Source: Hoyosella sp. YIM 151337 (GTDB lineage Bacteria > Actinomycetota > Actinomycetes > Mycobacteriales > Mycobacteriaceae). From it: a stretch of 64,000 bases of DNA. The position numbers and the translations under genes are program-made. Positions 1-8,569 of the stretch are shown piece by piece. The DNA lies in contig NZ_JAPEIQ010000039.1 of the NCBI RefSeq assembly GCF_026041215.1, positions 1 through 64,000 of the forward strand, given 5' to 3'. The notes under the pieces were generated by a model that was not told the origin of the DNA, ran no database searches, and worked only from the letters and a program-made list of their open reading frames with translations. Each line of letters opens with the position of its first letter. The first letter of the stretch is position 1.

Positions 1-1
1 G

Positions 2-250
2 TGCTGGCATGACACCCATCCTCTCGGGGAATCAGACCCTCCACCAGACGCGGGGCGATTCACCACCATCACTGTCTCCGGCCCCGGAACCTCCGAGTCT
101 TACCAATCCAACACCTGCCGGGTAGCAAATCCGGGTCAAAACTTCCGGCTTCCCACACCCGGCCAATACACCGTCACCGTCACCGTCGCACAACCCGGAC
201 ACCCCGACATCACCGAACAAATAACCGTCACCATCAACCCCTTCAACTGA
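2..250 (+). CDS. C-terminal fragment of an unidentified protein (cut by left edge)
   Basis: An open frame enters from the left edge and stops at a TGA at 248-250, giving 82 residues with no start in the window. Codons are strongly biased to C or G in third position, as in a real gene here. The peptide is rich in Thr, Pro, Gly and Val, carries alternating beta-strand stretches such as YTVTVTVAQPG and EQITVTINPFN, and has two Cys. This looks like the last beta-sandwich of an exported or surface protein, but no family was recognised. The missing N-terminus would decide whether it has a signal peptide. Confidence 0.5.
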   Translation, partial: CWHDTHPLGESDPPPDAGRFTTITVSGPGTSESYQSNTCRVANPGQNFRLPTPGQYTVTVTVAQPGHPDITEQITVTINPFN

Positions 251-651
251 TACGCCCGCGACAGCTCCCGTCTCGTCGCGTCAACAAGTGCCCAGCCGAC
301 GCCGCAATAGGAAAACGTTCTCGCGGGTGGACTATCAGCGCCGCTGCGATGGATGTAGGTGTCTCGTGTTCGGAAGCGTCGAACTGGGATCGTGGCGACG
401 GGAACTTTCCGACAAGGGCCGACGTCGGTATCTGCACCATTCGCGAGTAACTGCCGCCAGAGATGAGGTCAACTCGTCACCAAACTCCGTCTCGATAACC
501 GCACCCGGCTGAACTATTCAATGCGCTGCCACCTTCTCAGAATCCACTCCTGTTGTGGCGTTAACTGGACTTAGCCTCGCCGGCCGGTGAAGTCCGCTTC
601 CCTGAAGGCCAGCGTTGTACCCCGGACTGTGCTCACCGCACGCGCCAGCCA
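251..651. other. Intergenic stretch, nothing recognised
   Basis: About 400 bases between the edge gene and the end of the pirin gene. Short frames occur on both strands, the longest on + at 288-512 (Arg-rich, no clear ribosome site, no recognisable family). No tRNA, terminator with a T-run or repeat was seen. It may hold decayed coding sequence. Confidence 0.4.
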
Positions 652-1632
652 TTACCCCCGCGGATTACTCCTCGGCTTGAGCTGCGCATTGGGCAGTTTC
701 GGCGCGGGCAGCCGGGGCACGGCGCCGACATATCCGAGGACTTGGCCGAATTGCTCGGAGCCTGCTTCCCACGCCTCCCGGAATGAGACGATCTCTTCGT
801 GGCTGCGGCCAACGAAGTTCCACCACATAATGATCTCTTCGTCGAAGGGCGGGCCCCCGAGCAGAACAACACGGGTTCGCTCGTTCGCTTGGTTCGTAAG
901 CCGCAGCGTTGGGCAGCCAGGCGCGACGTAACCTAGTTCAGATTGTTTGACGGGTTGCCCCTGCAGCGTTACCGCCCCGGTGTCGACGAGGACACCGTGC
1001 TCGTATGACTCGTTGACGTCCAGCGTGATCGCCGCTTCTGGCTCCAGCAGCAGTTCGGCGCCGAGAAGCGGCGTGAACGTGTCGACAGGGGAGGCGTCCC
1101 CTGCCAGTGAGCCGAGAAACACCCGGACTGCCGCGCCGTCGAGCTGCACGACACCCGGTGCGTAGTGCTGGAAGTTGCGCGGCGCGTTGCGTGCCTCTTC
1201 TGGCAGCGCCACCCACAGCTGCACGCCGTGCAATGTGGTTGTCCGCGCAGTTGAGACCTCTGAGTGGCAGATGCCGTGGCCTCCGGTCATGAGGTTGATT
1301 TCCCCGGGTCGGACCATGCCGTGCACACCGCCGCTGTCCCGGTGCTCGATCTCGCCGGTGAAAAGCCAGCTCACGGTCTGAAGGCCAGTGTGCGGGTGCG
1401 GGGCGACATCCATGCCGCCGCTCGATGCGACATCGTCGGGCCCGTAGTGATCGGCGAAGCACCACGCGCCGATGAAAGACCGGTTCCGCTGTGGCAGTGT
1501 GCGCCGCACTTTCATTGCTCGCGGCCCGCCAAGTGGCACATCACGCGGCGTGAGAATCTGAACGTGTGCGTCGTGTTCGGGGTCGCTAGCGGGGCAGCGG
1601 AGTTCGGCAGGGTCAGCTTCGACGTTGCTCAT
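652..1632 (-). CDS. Pirin family protein (cupin)
   Basis: A 326-residue bicupin protein. Pirins bind one metal in the N-terminal cupin; some have quercetinase activity and others act as redox-sensing regulators. The metal-site signature is visible as PHPHTGLQTVSWLFTGEIEH followed by GGHGICHSEVS, supplying the His/His/His/Glu ligands. The second cupin lies around the PVDTFTPLLGAEL segment. The frame stays open upstream to 1926, but conserved sequence begins at the ATG at 1632 (MSNVEAD), so the longer start was rejected. It is divergent from the DUF2252 gene with a gap of 113 bases. The substrate cannot be told from sequence. Confidence 0.88.
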   Translation of the reverse strand: MSNVEADPAELRCPASDPEHDAHVQILTPRDVPLGGPRAMKVRRTLPQRNRSFIGAWCFADHYGPDDVASSGGMDVAPHPHTGLQTVSWLFTGEIEHRDSGGVHGMVRPGEINLMTGGHGICHSEVSTARTTTLHGVQLWVALPEEARNAPRNFQHYAPGVVQLDGAAVRVFLGSLAGDASPVDTFTPLLGAELLLEPEAAITLDVNESYEHGVLVDTGAVTLQGQPVKQSELGYVAPGCPTLRLTNQANERTRVVLLGGPPFDEEIIMWWNFVGRSHEEIVSFREAWEAGSEQFGQVLGYVGAVPRLPAPKLPNAQLKPRSNPRG

Positions 1633-1733
1633 TGTGGACGCTCCAGGGGCTGCTGGATAAACGGCATCTCCGATCCTAGGCCCAGCGCGACGCTGGTGTT
1701 TCCGAACCCGCATTCGGGTTGTGCCTGCGCGCC

Positions 1734-1739
1734 TACGAT
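1734..1739 (+). promoter_or_regulatory. -10 element of a leaderless promoter for the DUF2252 gene
   Basis: TACGAT ends 6 nt before the GTG at 1746, so the predicted transcript starts at or next to the start codon. No Shine-Dalgarno sequence is present. The same geometry recurs in front of other genes in this window. Confidence 0.5.
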
Positions 1740-1745
1740 TGCGAT

Positions 1746-3116
1746 GTGACGGCAGTGAAAGAGTTGTGGGCAAAAGGGCGATCACTGCGCAGTGAGACAC
1801 CGCGCAGTGCGCACAGCATGCTGGTGCTGGGTGATGACCGCGATCCACTCGGCATTCTCGAAGACCAGAACGAAACCCGCTTGGCTGATCTGATTCCGGT
1901 GCGGATCGGGCGGATGCTCCAGTCACCGTTTGCCTTCTATCGCGGTACTGCCGGCGTGATGGCCGCCGACCTCAGGCATGGTCCGAGTACTGGTGTGCCG
2001 GTGGTCTGCTGCGGGGATGCGCACATTTCCAATTTCGGGTTGTTCGCGTCCCCTGAGCGCCGGGTCTTGTTTGATCTGAACGACTTCGATGAGGCTTCGA
2101 ATGCGCCGTGGGAGTGGGACGTCAAGCGTCTTGTTGCGAGCGTCGTGATCGGTGGTCGTGACAAAGGCTTATCGGATGATGCTTGTGCCGATGCTGCCCG
2201 GGATGCGGCTCGCAATTACCGCGAGACACTGCGCAAGCTTTGCGAGCGGACGGCGCTTGAGCGGTACTACTTCACGGTCGAGGCAGACCTGAAGGTCATC
2301 AAACCCGAGAACCGGAAGACGGTGCGCCGTACGGTTAACAAGGCACGCAGCCGTACTTCAGAACAGGTATTGCGCAAACTAGTGTCCACCGATGACATGC
2401 GTATTAAGGATGTTCCGCCCGTCACCCAGCACGTCGATCACGCATCGATCGAGGAACTCGACAACTTGTTCGCGCAGTATCGCAGGACTCTGCGTGCGGA
2501 TGTTGCGCTGTTGCTCTCACAGTTTCGCATTGTCGACTATGTGCTGCGGGTGGTCGGTGTCGGTTCGGTGGGGACGCGCTGTTACATCGTTCTCTTCGTC
2601 GGTCCTGGGGACGAACCGCTGTTTCTCCAGGTGAAGGAAGCCCCGCCTTCGGTGCTGGAGACGTACGGCGGTCAGCCATTCGCGCTGCCTGGCCGATTCC
2701 CGGTGCTCAACAAAGGAGTGCAGGGGTTCCGTGTTGTTTCCGGGCAGCGGATCCTTCAAGCGCAATCGGACCCTTTCCTCGGCTGGATTCAGGGCAGGGC
2801 GGGGGATCAAAGGTCAGAACGTCCAGTGGACTATTACATTCGGCAATTCCGCGATATGAAGGGTTCCTTCGAGGTTGGCGAACTCACCGCCCCGCAGTTC
2901 CGGCAGTACGGCACAATCTGCGCTCGACTGCTCGCCCGTGCGCATAGTCAGAGTCCCGCATTCGCGACGATAGGCGGTTATCTGGGGAAGTCGGAAGCGT
3001 TCGACGATGCGGTTGCCGTATGGGCGATGGAATACGCGGACCAGGCTGAACGCGATTACGCCGATTTGGAGAAGGCGGTGAAGCGGGGCCGTTTCCCGAT
3101 GGAGCGGGGCGTGTAG
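1746..3116 (+). CDS. DUF2252 family protein (kinase-like fold)
   Basis: 456 residues, matching the usual DUF2252 length. The family signature is clear: CCGDAHISNFG, then LFDLNDFDEA and WEWDVKRLVAS, which resemble the catalytic and metal-binding loops of aminoglycoside-phosphotransferase-like kinases. The biochemical role of the family is not established. The GTG at 1746 is chosen because it sits 6 nt after a -10 element; a TTG at 1719 would add nine residues with no support. It is monocistronic in appearance, and the next gene begins about 100 bases on under its own zinc-type operator. Confidence 0.85.
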   Translation: MTAVKELWAKGRSLRSETPRSAHSMLVLGDDRDPLGILEDQNETRLADLIPVRIGRMLQSPFAFYRGTAGVMAADLRHGPSTGVPVVCCGDAHISNFGLFASPERRVLFDLNDFDEASNAPWEWDVKRLVASVVIGGRDKGLSDDACADAARDAARNYRETLRKLCERTALERYYFTVEADLKVIKPENRKTVRRTVNKARSRTSEQVLRKLVSTDDMRIKDVPPVTQHVDHASIEELDNLFAQYRRTLRADVALLLSQFRIVDYVLRVVGVGSVGTRCYIVLFVGPGDEPLFLQVKEAPPSVLETYGGQPFALPGRFPVLNKGVQGFRVVSGQRILQAQSDPFLGWIQGRAGDQRSERPVDYYIRQFRDMKGSFEVGELTAPQFRQYGTICARLLARAHSQSPAFATIGGYLGKSEAFDDAVAVWAMEYADQAERDYADLEKAVKRGRFPMERGV

Positions 3117-3147
3117 GACGGGGTGCCCGCGCGCACTTCAGGTCCGT

Positions 3148-3166
3148 ATTGAAAATGATTATCAAT
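3148..3166 (+). promoter_or_regulatory. Zur-type operator (9-1-9 palindrome)
   Basis: ATTGAAAATGATTATCAAT forms two nine-base arms around a central G at 3157, with 8 of 9 positions symmetric. Its core TGAAAATGATTATCA differs at one base from the actinobacterial Zur consensus as I recall it (TGAAAATGATTTTCA). Iron genes in this group normally carry the unrelated IdeR/DtxR box, so zinc is the more likely signal; a Fur-like iron or manganese role cannot be excluded. Confidence 0.75.
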
Positions 3167-3178
3167 ATGGCATAGACT
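3149..3178 (+). promoter_or_regulatory. Promoter of the predicted metallophore operon
   Basis: TTGAAA (3149-3154), an 18-base spacer and TAGACT (3173-3178) form a plausible sigma-A promoter. The -35 lies inside the Zur-type palindrome, so a bound repressor would block RNA polymerase directly. It is followed by a 5' leader of roughly 35 nt with AGAGGA about nine bases before the first ATG. Confidence 0.55.
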
Positions 3179-3218
3179 GCCTGTCGATCATGCTCCCTTA
3201 CCCAGAGGACGCCTACTG

Positions 3219-4751
3219 ATGGCAGCTGTCGCTGAATCAGGCATCGACATGCCCACCGCGAAGGGCTGCGCCATAACGCCGCTCCGCGAAGAAGAAGTAT
3301 TTCTCGAACCGGCGCTCTCACACGCAGCACGTGAACTGCTCGACAGTGCGGACTTCCTCCACGGTCTCGCGCACAGCCTGGGCTCGCCGCTGAATATCTT
3401 GCTGCCTGCGCAAATCGAAGCAAACGCCAAGGCATTCACGTCCGTGTTTGACCGCCACCGTATTGGTGGCGCGGTCTACTACGCGCACAAAGCGAATCGG
3501 TCGACCGCGCTCGTTCGCCACCTTGCATCGACGCGAGCACGGATCGACATCGCGTCGCTCGGAGAATTGCAGCATGCGCTCGCGAGCGGATTCGCGCCCG
3601 ATCGCATCATGGCGACGGGGCCGAAGACGCCCGAGTTCCTCTGGCTTGCGGCGCGCGCCGGGGTTGTCGTCAACGCTGACTCACCGTCCGAACTCGACAC
3701 CCTTGGGCGTATCTGCCGATCCCACGGCATTGCGCCTGTGTCCGTCATGGTGCGCTTCTCCGGCTTTGTGAACAGCGGTACCACTGTCATGTCGCGGCAA
3801 TCTCGTTTCGGCATCCACGAAGCCGACGTCCGTCATTACCACAACGTCCTCGACGGATACCGTGACGAACTCGAACTTATCGGTGTCGCTTACCATCTCG
3901 ACACAATTGGCATTGCTGAGAAAGCACAGGCACTCGATGGATGCCTCCGGCTGGTACAAGAGTTCCACGCTGCCGGTCACCCTGTGCGAGCGGTTGACAT
4001 CGGCGGTGGGTACGGCGTCAATTATCTCGCGTCCGAACAGCAGTGGGAGCACTTTACTACCGCCCTCACGGAGGCCGTTCTGGGGCAGCGTGAGTCATTC
4101 ACGTGGCGCGGGCACGGCTACGGCTTGCGAGCGGAGAACGGCAAACTCCGCGGTGCCCTCAGCCTGTACCCGGCGCACCGGCCACTTTCCGGCCCCGCGT
4201 ACCTCGATAACCTGCTCACGCAGCAATCACCTGTGTGGGGGCAGTCGTATGCGACGCTGCTGCAGGAGCTGATGCTGGACCTCGTCGTGGAACCTGGGCG
4301 CGCCCTTCTCGACCAGTGCGGGATCGCGCTGGCACGGGTTCTCGAGGTGCGGCACGCGGACAGCGAAACAACCTTCATCCGGCTCGATATCAATCACGGT
4401 GATGTCAGCCTCGAAGAACATGGCGTCGCCGTTGATCCCATCGTGGTTCCGCAGCAGGATCCAACGCGCCGAAGTGAGGCTGGCGGCGGCTACCTGATCG
4501 GAAACCTGTGCCTTGAAGCGGACTTCATCAGCCGCAGAAGAGTTTACTTCCGAAACATGCCGCAGCCCGGCGATCTGCTCGCGTTCCCAAACACCGCCGG
4601 CTACTTCATGGATTTCAGCGCCGACCATGCGCTGCACCAGCCCATCGCCCGGAAAATCGCAGTCACCGCGGATCACCGGTGGTGTTTGGACGACGAATAC
4701 TGGCCGATCGACCGCCAGGCACTGACAACAGCAGGGGGAGACACTCAATGA
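3219..4751 (+). CDS. Type III fold PLP-dependent decarboxylase (Y4yA-like, DAP/ornithine decarboxylase superfamily)
   Basis: 510 residues, first gene of the operon. The alanine-racemase-type barrel has the PLP lysine in YYAHKANR (K91), the glycine-rich phosphate loop in VDIGGGYGVNY and a C-terminal active-site stretch GNLCLEADF matching the GxxCxxxD motif that completes the dimer site in diaminopimelate and ornithine decarboxylases. Enzymes of this fold decarboxylate amino acids, and relatives occur in siderophore pathways (SbnH in staphyloferrin B). The closest named relative I recall is Y4yA of the Rhizobium NGR234 symbiotic plasmid, whose neighbour y4xP is a cysteine-synthase-like gene, as here. 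The true substrate is unknown. It overlaps the next gene by ATGA. Confidence 0.82.
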   Translation: MAAVAESGIDMPTAKGCAITPLREEEVFLEPALSHAARELLDSADFLHGLAHSLGSPLNILLPAQIEANAKAFTSVFDRHRIGGAVYYAHKANRSTALVRHLASTRARIDIASLGELQHALASGFAPDRIMATGPKTPEFLWLAARAGVVVNADSPSELDTLGRICRSHGIAPVSVMVRFSGFVNSGTTVMSRQSRFGIHEADVRHYHNVLDGYRDELELIGVAYHLDTIGIAEKAQALDGCLRLVQEFHAAGHPVRAVDIGGGYGVNYLASEQQWEHFTTALTEAVLGQRESFTWRGHGYGLRAENGKLRGALSLYPAHRPLSGPAYLDNLLTQQSPVWGQSYATLLQELMLDLVVEPGRALLDQCGIALARVLEVRHADSETTFIRLDINHGDVSLEEHGVAVDPIVVPQQDPTRRSEAGGGYLIGNLCLEADFISRRRVYFRNMPQPGDLLAFPNTAGYFMDFSADHALHQPIARKIAVTADHRWCLDDEYWPIDRQALTTAGGDTQ

Positions 4752-6079
4752 GATGCGACAGCATCACCGACGCGATCGGCAACACTCCGCTCGTGCGGAT
4801 CAGTCCAGAGATTCACGGGCTCACACACATCGACCTCTATGCCAAACTTGAGATGCTCAACCCCTTCGGGTCGGTGAAAGATCGTGCCGCCTGGAGCATG
4901 GTGCGGGAATCGCTGGGGGATGCCCGTAACCAGGACCAAACGATCATCGAACTGTCGAGCGGCAACACAGCAAAGGCGCTCGCGGTGATCTCTGGCATGC
5001 ACGGTGTTCCGTTCAAGAGCGTCACCAATCGCATGAAGGTGCCGGAGATAAAAGACCTGCTGCTCCTCATCGGCGCGGAGATCGAAGAACTTCCCGGACA
5101 AGCGGAATGCCTTGACCCGACGAATGTCGATGATCCGCTCACCCGAATTCATCAGGCAATCGCTCGGGACCCGAATTATCTCCACACAGACCAGTACTTC
5201 AACAGCAAGAACACTGCCGCGCATGTTGACACCACGGGGCCGGAAATCATCGCTGATCTCGAGGGCACGGCGCCGGACTATTTCATCGCGTGCGTCGGTA
5301 CGGCCGGCTCATCGACGGGGGTTGCGAATGTGCTTCGCGACGCTCGCGCGGACGTCACCGTCGTCGGCCTCGTCGCTGAGAAATCGGATTTCATCCCGGG
5401 GATCCGCAATATTGACGAAGTGCATGAGGTGGGGCTCTTCGACCCGGCCACCTACGACACCATCGAGTCTGTCAGCGCGGACGACGCGATCGATGGGATG
5501 CTCGACCTAGTGCGGCGCTGCGGCATGCTTGCCGGGCCTACCGGCGGCGCAGCATATTTCGGTGCCCAGCGATATCTGCAGAAGGTCGACGGCCAGCTCG
5601 AAGCAGCGGGAACGGGCGAGCGGCGCACCGCGGTCTTCATCGTGTGCGACCGCGTTGAATCCTATATGAGCTATGTGCGGGCACGCCGTCCTGAACTCCT
5701 TGGCCAGACCGCCCGTCCCAACACTGTGGGCACAGTGAGCGATGAAGAGCTCGCCGAAGTGCAGGCACTGACTCCGCAACAGGCCCAGCAGTGGATCGTG
5801 GATGCCAATCCGGTCATCGTCGATCTGCGCGGTGCTTTCGCGTACACCGCCTCCCGTATCGCCGGGTCGATCAACATCGTCGATGAATTGTTCGGTGAAC
5901 TCCTTCGCGGGGGTCTGCCTTTCGGGAAAACGCAGCCGGTCTTGCTTGCGTGTCCCATCGGGGAGAAGTCGGCGAAGTACGCGGCACTGCTCAACCGAAT
6001 GGGTCACTCCGGCATTCGAAGCCTTGACGGAGGAATCGTCGCATGGCGCGACGCCGGTGCACCGCTAGTGAGGGATTGA
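4748..6079 (+). CDS. Cysteine-synthase-like (SbnA/Y4xP-like) enzyme fused to a C-terminal rhodanese domain
   Basis: 443 residues. Residues 1 to about 330 are a fold-type II PLP enzyme: GSVKDRA carries the PLP lysine (K44), SSGNT (70-74) is the substrate loop, and GTAGSSTG resembles the phosphate-binding glycine loop. The last ~100 residues are a rhodanese domain with the active-site loop CPIGEKS, placing the persulfide-forming Cys at 402. SbnA makes a diaminopropionate precursor from O-phosphoserine and glutamate, whereas ordinary CysK makes cysteine; the fusion suggests sulfur chemistry instead or as well. The ATG at 4748 overlaps the upstream stop (ATGA); the frame is open further upstream, but the NTPLVR core fits this start. 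Confidence 0.85.
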   Translation: MRCDSITDAIGNTPLVRISPEIHGLTHIDLYAKLEMLNPFGSVKDRAAWSMVRESLGDARNQDQTIIELSSGNTAKALAVISGMHGVPFKSVTNRMKVPEIKDLLLLIGAEIEELPGQAECLDPTNVDDPLTRIHQAIARDPNYLHTDQYFNSKNTAAHVDTTGPEIIADLEGTAPDYFIACVGTAGSSTGVANVLRDARADVTVVGLVAEKSDFIPGIRNIDEVHEVGLFDPATYDTIESVSADDAIDGMLDLVRRCGMLAGPTGGAAYFGAQRYLQKVDGQLEAAGTGERRTAVFIVCDRVESYMSYVRARRPELLGQTARPNTVGTVSDEELAEVQALTPQQAQQWIVDANPVIVDLRGAFAYTASRIAGSINIVDELFGELLRGGLPFGKTQPVLLACPIGEKSAKYAALLNRMGHSGIRSLDGGIVAWRDAGAPLVRD

Positions 6080-6080
6080 C

Positions 6081-7301
6081 ATGATGCATGCCGCTGTACT
6101 GCCCAGCGGGCTCGCGGAGCTCGCCGACTGGCACGAGGGGTTGCGCGCCCAGTTTCCACAGATCACCGTCGATCCGAACGTCGCATTCCTCGATAGTTCG
6201 GCGACGGCACAGAAGCCGCTCGCCGTACTCGAGGCCGTTCAGGATTACCTTCGCACTCGCAATGCCAACGCCGGTCGCGGTTCATACCCGTGGGCGAACC
6301 AAACAACCAGCATGATCGATCGCACGCGTGAGCACGTGAAGCGGTTCCTGCACGATCCGGAACCGAACTCGTCCGGTGTGCATTTCGTGAGCGGAGCGAC
6401 CGAAGGGCTGCGTCGCGTGGCACTGGACTGGCTCGTGCAGGAACTGCGTCACGGAGACGAGATCATCGTGCCTTTCGCGGACCACCAAGCCAACGCGATG
6501 CCATGGCTCGAAGCCCGGGACCAGCTCGCGGCCCGCGGCGTCACGATCACTGTCCATCCGCTGCCGTACGAGTCAGAGTCTGGTGACTACTGCCAGCAAT
6601 CGCTTGCTGCACTCGTGAATACGCGCACCCGATTCATCGCTGCCACCCACGTCCACCATGTCTATGGCGTGGACATGAACGTGCACCGCATTCGCGAAAC
6701 CGCAGGCGACGAGGTGGTCATCTGTCTGGACGCCGCGCAAAGTATTGGGCACCTCGACGTGGATATGTCGGCGCTCGACGTGGACTTCGTGGTGTTTTCC
6801 GGACACAAAGCAATGGCAATGCCCGGGATTGGTGCTATCTGGAGCCGTAATCGGCGCGGCCCGGCCTTCACACCGGCAGGCTGGGCAGGCAGCCCGCATA
6901 CGGTGGGCATCCTCAGCCTGTCTGTCGCACTGGAATGGCTGCAGCGCGCGGGGCTCCACGACATCGACACGTGGACATCCGGTCTCGGCGCGATTCTCAC
7001 CGACGGACTCAGCCGCCTCGAGTCGTATGAAGTGCTTGGATGTCAAGCCAGTTTGGCGCTCGATTCAGTGGTGCAGCGCCGGCAAGGCATCGTGTCGTTC
7101 CGGCACAACAGCATCGACGCGCATGACCTGGGCTTTGTTCTCGAAAGCCACGGATTTCTCGTGCGCGCGGATAGCCACTGCCAGGCCCGCGATGGTGAAA
7201 GTTCGCCGTCTGTCCGGGTGAGCACCCACGTATACAACACCGTCGAAGAGATTGTCCGCCTGGTCGATTTCCTCACCGATCTCAACGAGGAGACCTCATG
7301 A
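6081..7301 (+). CDS. SufS/CsdA-like class V aminotransferase (cysteine desulfurase-like)
   Basis: 406 residues, fold-type I PLP enzyme. The PLP lysine is K243 in FSGHKAMAMPG, and ADHQANAMPW (around 133-142) matches the HHAN-VPW segment of SufS. A Cys is kept at position 367 in RADSHCQA, exactly where SufS carries its persulfide Cys in RAGHHC. That argues for real C-S bond cleavage rather than isopenicillin-N-epimerase-like chemistry. The adjacent rhodanese domain is an obvious persulfide acceptor. The gap to the gene before is one base, and it overlaps the next by ATGA. It is not the housekeeping SufS, as no other suf genes are near. Confidence 0.82.
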   Translation: MMHAAVLPSGLAELADWHEGLRAQFPQITVDPNVAFLDSSATAQKPLAVLEAVQDYLRTRNANAGRGSYPWANQTTSMIDRTREHVKRFLHDPEPNSSGVHFVSGATEGLRRVALDWLVQELRHGDEIIVPFADHQANAMPWLEARDQLAARGVTITVHPLPYESESGDYCQQSLAALVNTRTRFIAATHVHHVYGVDMNVHRIRETAGDEVVICLDAAQSIGHLDVDMSALDVDFVVFSGHKAMAMPGIGAIWSRNRRGPAFTPAGWAGSPHTVGILSLSVALEWLQRAGLHDIDTWTSGLGAILTDGLSRLESYEVLGCQASLALDSVVQRRQGIVSFRHNSIDAHDLGFVLESHGFLVRADSHCQARDGESSPSVRVSTHVYNTVEEIVRLVDFLTDLNEETS

Positions 7302-8569
7302 GCACTGTCGCAATCGTCGATGTCTACGCACCTTCAGTGCGTCTCGCTCGGGCGTTCCGCGAGGCCGGCCACACGGTGGTGCGCGTACAAAGCACCGTTG
7401 CGGTGCCGCGCGTTTATCAGCCAGGCCTGGACGAAACAGTTATGCGGGAAGTATTTACCGCCAACATTATTCACCGCGGGGATCGCGACGGGACCGCTGC
7501 GGAACTCCAGCTATACGCTCCACACGCGGTTATTGCCGGTGGTGAATGCGGCGTCGAACTCGCAGACGAGTTGAGCGACACGCTCGCACTTCCAACGAAC
7601 GGCACCACACACAGCGAGGCACGCAGAAACAAGTTCAACCAGATTGAGCTGCTGCGCACCGCAGGGCTGCGCGCTACCCGGCAGATCCTCGTGCAGAGCA
7701 GTGAGCACGTGCATGCCTGGCACAACGCACTCGGCGGCAGTGTCGTCATCAAGCCGCTGCGCAGCGCAGGTAACGACGGTGTCCAATTCTGTCGCACACC
7801 AGACGATTCGGTGCTCGCGTACGAATCGATCCGCGAAACCGAAAACATCTTCTCGGTGCGCAACGAGGGAGTGGTCGCGCAGGAGTATCTCGTCGGCACT
7901 GAGTATGTCGTCAACACTGTGAGTTGCGCGGGCCTGCACCGCGTCACTGACATGTGGCGGTACACCAAGATCTCGGCCAATGGGGTCAGCGACCGGGTGA
8001 GCGCAGCTGTGTCGGTGCCGGCCGATGATCCCCGCTGCGATGCTCTCACCCGTTACGCGCTTGCCGTGCTCAAATGCCTCGGAATCAACTATGGGCCAGC
8101 ACATTTGGAGATCATTGATACCGCGTCCGGTCCCTGTTTGGTAGAGATTGGAGCGCGGATATCCGGTGCCGACACCGCGTACTACGCAACACTTGCTGGC
8201 GGAGAATCGCAGATCGAGTGGACGGTTGACGCCTACACTGACCCGCAACGGTTCATAGCACGGTATGAGGCGCCGAGAGCTGTTCGGAACCATGTAGCGA
8301 TGGTGTTCCTCACCTCGCCGAAAGCGGGGACGCTGCGTGGCTACCCGCTAGTTGACCAGGTCGAAGAACTTGAAAGCTTTCACAACCAGATCCAGATAAT
8401 CAAACCGGGTCAGCCGATTCCCGTCACCATCTCGGACACGACCGAACCGATGATGATAGGGCTAGCACACCCCGAACAGTCGGTGCTCGAACGGGACCTA
8501 CTGACTGTCCATTACCTCGACGGGCATGGGTTCTACGATATCGATCCGCATGCTCCGGTGACCGCATGA
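7298..8569 (+). CDS. ATP-grasp ligase (carboxylate-amine ligase type)
   Basis: 423 residues. The N-terminal Rossmann-like part (STVAIVDVYAPS) is followed by an ATP-grasp core: GSVVIKPLRSAGNDGV contains the ATP-binding lysine and glycine loop, and CLVEIGARISGADT supplies the Mg-binding Glu and the Asn-like/Arg catalytic region. These ligases join a carboxylate to an amine through an acyl phosphate, as in L-amino-acid ligases and several natural-product pathways. In this operon it is the best candidate for condensing the amine made by the decarboxylase with an acid. Substrates are not predictable. It overlaps both neighbours by ATGA. Confidence 0.85.
   Translation: MSTVAIVDVYAPSVRLARAFREAGHTVVRVQSTVAVPRVYQPGLDETVMREVFTANIIHRGDRDGTAAELQLYAPHAVIAGGECGVELADELSDTLALPTNGTTHSEARRNKFNQIELLRTAGLRATRQILVQSSEHVHAWHNALGGSVVIKPLRSAGNDGVQFCRTPDDSVLAYESIRETENIFSVRNEGVVAQEYLVGTEYVVNTVSCAGLHRVTDMWRYTKISANGVSDRVSAAVSVPADDPRCDALTRYALAVLKCLGINYGPAHLEIIDTASGPCLVEIGARISGADTAYYATLAGGESQIEWTVDAYTDPQRFIARYEAPRAVRNHVAMVFLTSPKAGTLRGYPLVDQVEELESFHNQIQIIKPGQPIPVTISDTTEPMMIGLAHPEQSVLERDLLTVHYLDGHGFYDIDPHAPVTA

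Noticed and set aside
288-512. 74-residue frame on the plus strand near the left edge
   Set aside because: No ribosome site, Arg-rich odd composition and no recognisable domain; most likely chance in high-GC sequence.
3148-3166. Reading the palindrome as an iron (Fur/IdeR) box
   Set aside because: It lacks the TTAGGTTAG core of IdeR boxes, while its core TGAAAATGATTATCA is one base off the actinobacterial Zur consensus. A Fur-like role is kept only as a lesser alternative.
6081-7301. Housekeeping SufS of the Fe-S assembly pathway
   Set aside because: No sufB, sufC, sufD or sufU neighbours, and the gene is locked inside the Zur-boxed operon.
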